From positions 23,050,931 to 23,114,930 of the forward strand of contig NC_059372.1 in the NCBI RefSeq assembly GCF_019703515.2: a stretch of 64,000 bases of DNA, in the 5' to 3' direction. Made by a program: the position numbers and the translations under genes. Shown here in pieces: positions 56,421 through 64,000 of the stretch. How positions within the stretch are numbered: position 1 is the stretch's first letter; each line of letters opens with the position of its first letter. The DNA is from Myxocyprinus asiaticus (Eukaryota > Chordata > Actinopteri > Cypriniformes > Catostomidae). Below the pieces are notes generated by a model that was not told the origin of the DNA, ran no database searches, and was given only the letters and a program-made list of their open reading frames with translations.

Positions 56421-57796
56421 AGTAAAACTAGATATTCAACAAGAAAAGACGTAGGGCGGGACTTGATTAAAATAATACGTAAAAAAACAATTTGGCTATT
56501 GGTTAACATGATCCAGTAGCCTGTGTGGCCTAAGTAACATCAGCAGAAAAGAAAAGTCATTTCAGAGGAAGAGCAGATTATTACATTATGATTAAAGATT
56601 ATAAAGATAAAAATGTCTTCTTTGCAATAACATGCACCAATGGATCGTTCACAATATGACCAGGAATGGGAATTATGAAAGTATATAGGGTCAATTTTGA
56701 TTTCATTTTGACCTTAAGGTAGCAATTGCACATTTTTAAACTATACAACCCCAGATGAAAAGAAAGAAGTTTAGAAAATAACACAAAATTGCCTCTCTTT
56801 GGTCAGGCACTTTCACTCGTAGAATGTGAAAAACTGGCTCTGAGTTTGAATAAATATTTCAGACATGCAGCATCAGTAAAATAATTTCCTCACACCCTTT
56901 CTGTGTGCTTTCCTTTACATTTCACAAGTAGACTCTGCCTGTGTATTGCTTTTGAGGTCATTCATCATTTGCATTCGTAGCCCGCAGGGGTATAGTTCTA
57001 TGACGTGGATGGAAATTCAAAAGGATCTCTTTCACTCAAAGCACATACTCCCACAACAGTGCAATTTCACGCTACGCAACTCTCTCATTCCCAATCATTT
57101 TAAGACTGTCTTGTTTAATTTTGTGTGAGTGGCAAGATTAAATACTTCATCATGAACATTCAAAAGGCACTATGAGCTAAGAGAAATGTAGGAGCTATAA
57201 TAAGTTCAACTAATTGAGAGGTTTTGCATCCTCATCAATTGGTGCATTTGGGTACAAATTTAACATAACTTTGTGATACACAGCACACACACATTTAGGA
57301 TCAGTGATCAATTTGATTAAGGTGCAACACAAATCCGATTTACTTGAAATTCACAATCTGCTCTGGCTGCTTGGCCCATTAAAAACAGTTAGAGAGAGAA
57401 TCAGGGGTGATTTATCTGAGTTAGACAGATAGACTCAAACAATGGTCTTGACATGGAGCTTCTGAAAGCCATCCAGTGAAAAATGCCCTACATCACAGCT
57501 TATAATGCACAGAGAGAAGAGGCCCAGCCTCAGAGACAGACAGCAGGGTTATCGACAGCATTTTATGGGCTGGATTCCTGGCCTTCACTTTGCCTGACAC
57601 AGCCCCTGTGTGTCTGTCTGAGTGATGATGGCTATACCACCCGCACAGACAAGGGCAGAGCTGGAGAGAGTGTGGGATCTCTTTATCGTCAGTGGATCAA
57701 TGCAACTTCTGCTGCTGTGGGAAAGTCAGGAGGTATTAACTCTGCTTTCCATATTCCCCAAGATCCTCAGTCACACTTGAATACTTAAGACTGTCA
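56421..57796. other. Non-coding stretch, no gene seen
   Basis: A 101-codon plus-strand frame (57483-57788) has no domain, splice context or clear codon bias and is not called. Confidence 0.45.
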
Positions 57797-57935
57797 TCAC
57801 ATTTACATGCACTTAAGAAAATGGTTTATTCGAGGGTTTTTGCAGAAAGCAGCATTCTGAAACGTCATGTAAACGAGAACGGCAGTTCCCTTTACGCCGT
57901 TTAAGGGATTACAATATACTTGTTTAACAGCACCT
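57797..57935. mobile_element. Fragment of the GTTTACATGG MITE family
   Basis: CACATTTACATGCACTTAAGAAAA, GGGTTTTTGCAGAAAGCAGC and TACGCCGTTTAAGGGATTAC match the left part of 46621-47365. Confidence 0.5.
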
Positions 57936-58672
57936 GAGTAAATCGATTTTGCTGTTGTTGTTAGTATGTAACATAGTAAAATTAGTGTGTTTACAACTGA
58001 ATTTGAAATACTGAAATTACATTTCAAATGATAAAGATGCATTTAAAAAAAGAATATTTTGGAAATAAACTTTAGAAGGTGAATGTTTATTATTGAATTT
58101 TGTGTGAAATGTTTTTAATTGAAATATTCCTTGCTTAAGCATACAAGCACTAGTATTGCAATGCATTTATTTTTCAATCAGAGCAATTCAGCACACTTTT
58201 TTGTATTAAAAATTTTGTCATTATTATACTTCCATAATTATGGAAATTCGGATGCAGCATGTGACTCTGTAGGATACAGGAGTATTGTACTGCACTGAGG
58301 CAGTGTTCAGATCAGAGGTGAAGGTTACAGGGCAGGGATCATTCTGGGAAGAGTAGCTCTCCCACAGGCTGTTCTCACAATTCTCATTGCACACAAGTAT
58401 GCACACACTAATCAATAACTCAGAGGTAGAGAAAGAACTAGCTGCTAATTATCTCATTTGCACCCTGCATTAGCTGACTGAACCATATAGCTTCCCCTAG
58501 GTTATGTACTGTACCAGATACAATCCCAAAATAAAACAAAGTAAACACAAAAACAGCTTTGAGTAAGCAGAATGAACACTACACAAAACAGAGAATGTCT
58601 CTCTATCGGCATTACATGTTTTCATGAAGTTACACAAGTGTTAAACCTTCTTTCAGTCTTCAAATCAAAGTG
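57936..58672. other. Non-coding stretch
   Basis: AT-rich to about 58240, then unique. No gene seen. Confidence 0.45.
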
Positions 58673-59461
58673 CCTGCAATCAGTGTTGGGGGTAACACGA
58701 TAAAAGTAACGCATGTTACGTAATCAGATTACGTTTTTGAGTAATGAGTAAAATAACGCAATATTTTTTAATTAGACCATAATATCAGAGTTACTAATAA
58801 AGTAACGTGTTGCTTTTGTACACCTCTACTGTCCCTGTATTGTGAGAAATCAGGAGTAAGAGTGTAAAACTTCGGGGAGGAGACGTAGTGCATGATTGGC
58901 ATTGTTGTTCTATGTCACCTGTTCTATATCTATGTTGTATGAGAGCCAATCGCCTTTTAGATACAGACATCACCTGTCAATCAACTCCCTAACGCGCATG
59001 CGCACTTCGTGTTTTAGAGTAATATGAGGTCAACATTCGGTTGAGTGAAACAAAATTGATTCACGTGTTAATACACACTGCATTAAAAAAAATCAGTAAA
59101 TGCGTTTAGGCAGAGGGATTATAAGATTTGTCTTTCACTTGCCACGACATGATACACAGGGTGAAATATTCGCTCAATTCACTGACTTATGCAGCCAAAC
59201 TGCTCCATGTTAGAGCTCCCTGTAACTGGGAGAACGGGATGAGAAAAGCTGACTCTGGATCAGTGACTCCAGGCAAAGTTCTACATCGATTGTGTACGCA
59301 GAGAAAATGTCTTAGTTTCTAAAAAGATTCTACATTTTGTTTTATAATAAACAAGTAGTTTGATTCATGAAATAAACCGTTTTTATGACATTTTGGTAGC
59401 ATTAAAAACGATTCCATTCAAGTTGTATCAAAATGCGCCATTGAAGTTGTGGCGTTTGTAC

Positions 59462-60207
59462 TAGAGGTCTGCACGGGCCATAAAATGAAACCCTACCCAG
59501 CCCGAACGATACCGTCAGATTTCATCGCTTACTGTCTAATTTCTTCTCCTATCAAGTACTGTTGCAATAGGCTATATTTTATGTAAGCATATAGGCAACA
59601 TTCGTAACAGTACTGAAACCGTAAACATACACAGTTTTAAGGCCCCTTAGTACACTAGAGCATTACGGTATTGCCTTACCGTTTATTTGCTGAAACTTCA
59701 CTTGGTGCAGAACAATCTGGAATAATATGAAACACTACAACAATCCCCTCTATGCAGCCTGAACTTGTTCAGATTGTTGAATCTTTGTGACACCTGCGCT
59801 AAAAACAATCTAGATGTAGTGCAAAGAATTAAACGGAGCGCAGGTGTCTCAACAAGCGTTTTTGAAAATTTGAAGTTCTTTTAAACTTGACATGGTGTTT
59901 AAAATATGCCGGTCCTGCGAAAGACACTGAAGAAAAAGTGAGGTGCAGTGCATTTGTCCAGCATGTGTTTAAACAATGGGAAAACAGACAGATGCACGCA
60001 AAAATATGTTCGGTGTGAACAGCCCCTAACTCATCCATTCGTGTGTGTCTGTGAGTGAGAGCACGTGCGCGAAACAAGTTCGGTAAGCCTGTTTATATTT
60101 TCATTAATTACAAACCTGAACCTGACCCGAACCCCAAGTCCTACTTGAAAAACTGACCCGAACCCGGCCCGAAACCCATCGGGCCCGGGTCGAGTTGCAG
60201 ACCTCTA
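59462..60207. mobile_element. Nested element with TAGAGGTCTGCA ends
   Basis: The left end TAGAGGTCTGCACGGGCC and the right end GGGTCGAGTTGCAGACCTCTA are inverted copies, with CCCGAACC/GCCCGAAC repeats inside. Flanks GTTTGTAC and GTCTATAT agree at five of eight positions, all differences being transitions, so an old 8-bp duplication is possible. Confidence 0.6.
59770..60028. mobile_element. Third layer: GGCCATTCACACC-family MITE, copy 4
   Basis: The right end TTCGGTGTGAACAGCCCCTAA and the interior (TCTAGATGTAGTGCAAAG, TTTAAACTTGACATGG) match this MITE family. The left terminus is unclear. Confidence 0.45.
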
Positions 60208-60824
60208 GTCTATATGTACCATGGATCAACTCAAAACAAGCGTGCACTGAGATGACTTAAGTGAAAAATATTAATTTATTCATCAGACTTATACCTTGGA
60301 CAAGTTAGACTGGCATTCCCCACTGAATTTTATCCTGACTTCTGAAGAACATCTCAAGCTGACTCTGGCATTGTCAATGGGCACCACATATGATGACATA
60401 TATGATGCAGGTTCAAGTGTTGGACTTTGCTGCTTTAGGTAAGACATTGGTTATTCTTCATTATTAATATTGGCTGCCATGTTGATGGAAAAACAAATAA
60501 TGCATATTCAAGTTATTGACTCTTTATTATAAATATGACGTGAAGACCTACTTTCTAAATATCTGTTTGCTTACTATGGTGTTTTGACATGAGTGTTGTA
60601 CAGTAGCTAGCATGACCTGTAATGTCTCTTGTATGCAATGCATGGCTTAGTAGTATGGAATGCATAGCAAAGCAGAAGAGAAAGTGGTTGTGAGAAAAAA
60701 GTAACGCAAATGTAACGCAAAAGTAAAGTAACGCTTTACTTTCCATAAAAAATAACTTTTTAATTAATTAAGTTACTTGAAGTAATGCAATATTCTAATG
60801 AAGTTACCCAACAGTGCCTGCAAT

Positions 60825-61776
60825 GACACAGCACTCTTCTCAGTTCTCTCCCTTCCCCACCCTCTGGCAGGATTTTATTACGCTAATCATTTTTCATGCG
60901 CTGTGCTAACGAGGGAGAATCCACTTGTGAGAGAGCAGCTTCATGCCTCCAACCAAAAAGACTAATTTAACGGCATTAAACCCCACTTTTACTGGAAACT
61001 GCTTTTAATCTTTCCAATCAAATGGCACATAAATTTGTCAGTTCTGTTTAAGTGTCCTAGCCGCAGCGGGGGGAAAGACCTAGCATTAGCCTGAATACAC
61101 AAACACTATTACAGGCCTAAGGATGACTGGCTTATTGGGGATCGTAACTACATTAACACCCCAAAAGCTCCATCTAGTTCTAAATTTACATGTAGGAACA
61201 AGTTTCAAATCACTAGTTATGCCACATTTTGTTTTACAGTCCTACTGGATCTGGTGTTCAGTAAATGGGTGGCTACTGGTAATTTAAGATAATTCAAAAA
61301 TAACATTTTAGCAGCCAGTGCAGTTAATAATCCACCCAAAAATGCCGCACTCTCTTCATAATCTACAGCTAAAGTGCCCATCAAATTTGGAAATGCATTA
61401 AATTATATAAACTCCTCCTGATCCCATACATAAACATGAGGGTCAGATCTGTATGATACATCAGGGCTGACATGAGGGCTCCTCCTGTCTCTCCCTCACT
61501 GGCTTACAGATAAAGTGGTCCCTCTAAAGGTTGCAATCAATCTTTATTACTTTGTCATGTCTTGTAGTTCAGTGAAAATTAATGGAGTCTGCACCTTATT
61601 TATTTTCAGCTAGAGAAAACAGTGTAAAATTCTGTTTAGTTTAATGAGGTGAGACCACCTTTACCCACAGCAGGATTAATTGTGATATCAGACACTTCCG
61701 CCCCCTCAAAAGATGGTGGATCACCTGCACCATTACAGGAAATTAATATGCTGCGAACACATGATGCTACACAGAT
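60825..61776. other. Unique stretch, possible conserved element
   Basis: At about 60860-61040 the sequence (TTACGCTAATCATTTTTCATGC and following) is repeat-free with homeobox-like motifs and could be a conserved enhancer. No exon seen. Confidence 0.35.
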
Positions 61777-62267
61777 GCTGCATTCTACTCAAATCGAAAA
61801 CACAGAATTTCCAACTTGCTACTGGAAAGGCAATAAAAACCTTTTAGTAAGACTTCCAACTTGGAAACTTGAACATGGCGGCACTCAGGGATATATATAC
61901 ACAGTTAACGATAAACATTAACTGCTGATATGATGTGCATTAATGATTCAAAGTTTCCTGCAGTACACTGCATGATTATATAACCTGTTTTGATTTTTTA
62001 CAACATTTTTATAATACATCTGCACAACAAATGCTAACACGGCATATTATTGTTTATTCTCCACAACTGGGCTGCTAGGAGACTTCTTTGTTGACAGTTT
62101 AACACCTGCAAACCTAACAGTAGCATTTTGTAATTTGCTTCTTTATCATATTATATATCATTTTCGAGCTTTGGCATAGTTCTTGGGCAATGGAACACCT
62201 ATATGGTCAGAATTTGGAAATACTGAGTAGGTATATCCCTGACATCTGACTTTGAATGGAACGCAGC
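61777..62267. mobile_element. MITE with GCTGCRTTC ends
   Basis: The left end GCTGCATTCTACTCAAATCG and the right end TTTGAATGGAACGCAGC are imperfect inverted copies, extended by GGGATATATAC / GGTATATCCCTGAC inner motifs. Non-coding. Confidence 0.5.
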
Positions 62268-62612
62268 AGTAGCACTAGTGTTTTCATTATCTATTAGGCC
62301 ACTAGGGGCACTACAGTACAGAAGACATATTTTACTCTTATATGGAGGTGCACTGAACAGCAACCAGCATCCAGTCTTACAGAGGTCACCTCAGAAGTAA
62401 TCACTCTAAGTATTCTTGCTGGCAACAAGGAAGGAGTTTAAAACAGGCTTTAGCTTCAGTCACTGGACAGAAGAGAGAATACCAATCAAGGAGAACTCAT
62501 GCCAGCCTTTTCACTAGAGGTCAGAGATAGTTACTTTGTATATCAAAGATCAGCAATAAGGATTTTTTTCTGCTGGCCCAACATTTGCACTGACAAATCA
62601 CAAAAAAAAAAA

Positions 62613-62615
<3 letters not shown>
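62268..62615. other. Non-coding stretch
   Basis: No gene or element recognised. Confidence 0.45.

Positions 62616-62679
<64 letters not shown>
62616..62679 (+). repeat. (TA)n microsatellite
   Basis: About 31 TA units preceded by an A13 run and followed by a T-run and AT-rich DNA. Confidence 0.95.
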
Positions 62680-62680
<1 letters not shown>

Positions 62681-63734
62681 TTTTTTTTAAATTATATATA
62701 AAAAAATTATTTATTTATTTATTTTAATTTGCAAGACATAAAAACACATGTACAAAATCAACAGAATGCATTATTTAGTGATAACACTACACTGGCCTAA
62801 TGGGACTGTTCAGTCAAATGGCCTGAAACTTTTTTGTTAAGCTCTGTATGTAATTTTTTCCTCCCTTAGAATATTCCTTCACTTTTATCCAAGAGATACA
62901 AGAGTAATAAGTAATGCAGTTTCAGCATTGCATTAACCTAATGAAAGCAGTGACTCATGGCATAGTTCCCAGGATGCACTGCTCTGTGAGTGTCTCACCT
63001 TTGAGGTCAGAACTGCTGCTTAGAAGTTCAAAAGTAATGGATAACAGAGCTGGGAAGCTAAATCTGTAGTCTTTTTTGGGACCTACACAGCATACAAACT
63101 CTTTCACTTCTTCTCTTTGTATCTGACTTTCTCTATCTCTGTATTCATTATCAAAACAACTCTGGTTTGAGTGCAAACTCTGAGTTGTCTGATAGCAGTG
63201 ACAGGTTTACAGGGCCATAATACAACAAGCCTTTTAGATTGCAGCAAATAGCGTAGAAGCATTGAAGTGTCATTTCGCTTACCTTAGAAAAAGATCAGCA
63301 AGTAAATCATAGGCTCACTGAGAGGCTAAATGCAGTATAAATTACAGCATTAGAGAGTAATACTAGAGAACCCAAGAAGTGTTGTGATCAGTATGAGAAA
63401 TGGCATGCTTAGTGACTGGACTAAAAGACTGAGTAATGACCGCAGAGGAACTATCGCTCTGCAGTCTCACAGCACCATAAGTCAAGCCCCTGAAAACTTT
63501 TATTAACTAACAGCTGTGCTAAGAGAACATGCACCTTGGCCAGATCTTCTAGGTTTTTGAGAAGGTAACACAGAACTGAAGCTTGGGAACAATGGTACAA
63601 CAATGCTTGATGGATTATAATGAGTACCTCCTTGCTGAAATGTAAATACGACTACCAAAACATCCCTAACAAAACCCAAGGCAATACTACAGTGATGGTA
63701 TCAGATGGTAAAATAATATCATGGTATTTTGATA
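62680..63734. other. Non-coding stretch, no gene seen
   Basis: Includes a (TTTA)-type patch near 62709-62725; otherwise unique sequence. Confidence 0.45.
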
Positions 63735-63736
63735 TA

Positions 63737-64000
63737 CAGGTGCATCTCAATAAATTAGAATGTCGTGGAAAAGTTCATTTATTTCAGTAATTCAACTCAA
63801 ATTGTGAAACTCGTGTATTAAATAAATTCAGTGCACACAGACTGAAGTAGTTTAAGTCTTTGGTTCTTTTAACTGTGATGATTTTGGCTTACATTTAACA
63901 AAAACCCACCAATTCACTCTCTCAAAAAATTAGAATACATCATAAGACCAATAAAAAAAAAACATTTTTAGTGAATTGTTGGCCTTCTGGAAAGTATGTT
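63737..64000 (-). mobile_element. Tc1-like transposon family A, cut by the window edge
   Basis: It begins CAGGTGCATCTCAATAAATT directly after a TA (63735-63736) and matches 27642-27905 with only about six differences by eye. The orientation equals the first copy, so a minus-strand transposase is expected beyond the right edge. Only the terminal repeat and a little flank are visible. Confidence 0.85.

Larger units (their letters stand above)
58681..60816. mobile_element. hAT-like element with perfect 8-bp duplication
   Basis: The 2136-bp element begins CAGTGTTGGGGGTAAC and ends GTTACCCAACAGTG. CCTGCAAT flanks it exactly (58673-58680 and 60817-60824). The subterminal parts are full of GTAACGC repeats in both orientations. 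No transposase frame is readable. The centre is occupied by the insertion at 59462-60207. Confidence 0.85.

Noticed and set aside
57483..57788. 101-codon plus-strand open frame
   Set aside because: No start context, domain or splice evidence.
1..64000. tRNA, rRNA, CRISPR or tRNA-derived SINE
   Set aside because: No tRNA-type A/B box pair, rRNA-like block or regularly spaced repeat array was found by reading both strands.

Overview
The window looks like a gene-poor piece of a teleost (bony fish) chromosome, most likely from a cyprinid-like fish. The reasons are an AT-rich background, long (CA)n and (TA)n microsatellites, Tc1/mariner elements with DD34E transposases, hAT-type elements with 8-bp target duplications, a fish-type DIRS retrotransposon, and many short foldback (MITE-like) elements. 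The species call is inferred from repeat types and not from any marker gene. No rRNA, tRNA, CRISPR array, operon or complete host gene was found.

Host coding evidence is thin and lies on the minus strand. The best candidate is a 225-bp exon (8052-8276). It has open reading, GC-rich third codon positions, an acceptor-like left boundary, a donor-like right boundary and a clear transmembrane segment. A weaker candidate (51708-51801) is a short first coding exon for a signal-peptide-like sequence ending at a consensus splice donor. The rest reads as intron or intergenic DNA, with several non-repetitive, GC-raised or homeobox-motif-like stretches that may be regulatory.

Mobile DNA fills much of the window. 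From left to right: a hAT-like element (921-1743); a TA-flanked MITE (3574-4068); a Tc1-like relic keeping only a helix-turn-helix (6137-6657); a decayed DIRS element (about 15270-17956); a relic of a third Tc1 family (20709-21036); MITEs at 19.7, 21.1, 21.4, 24.5 and 27.3 kb; two adjacent Tc1 elements with broken transposases (27642-29227 and 29659-30978); a four-layer nest of elements (31151-34121); MITEs at 35.9 and 37.6 kb; a second hAT-like copy in opposite orientation (39091-39695); a two-layer nest (41606-42721); further MITEs at 44-47.7 kb; a LINE-like fragment (47695-48000); second copies of several families at 50, 53-55 and 58 kb; a hAT-like element with a perfect 8-bp duplication and nested insertions (58681-60816); a MITE at 61.8 kb; and the start of another Tc1 copy running off the right edge (63737-64000).

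Nothing supports a new defence, biosynthetic or regulatory gene system. The main interest lies in the two candidate exons, the nested transposon stacks whose duplications date the insertions relative to each other, and the apparently recent Tc1 family. All boundaries and identities were judged by eye without alignment software.
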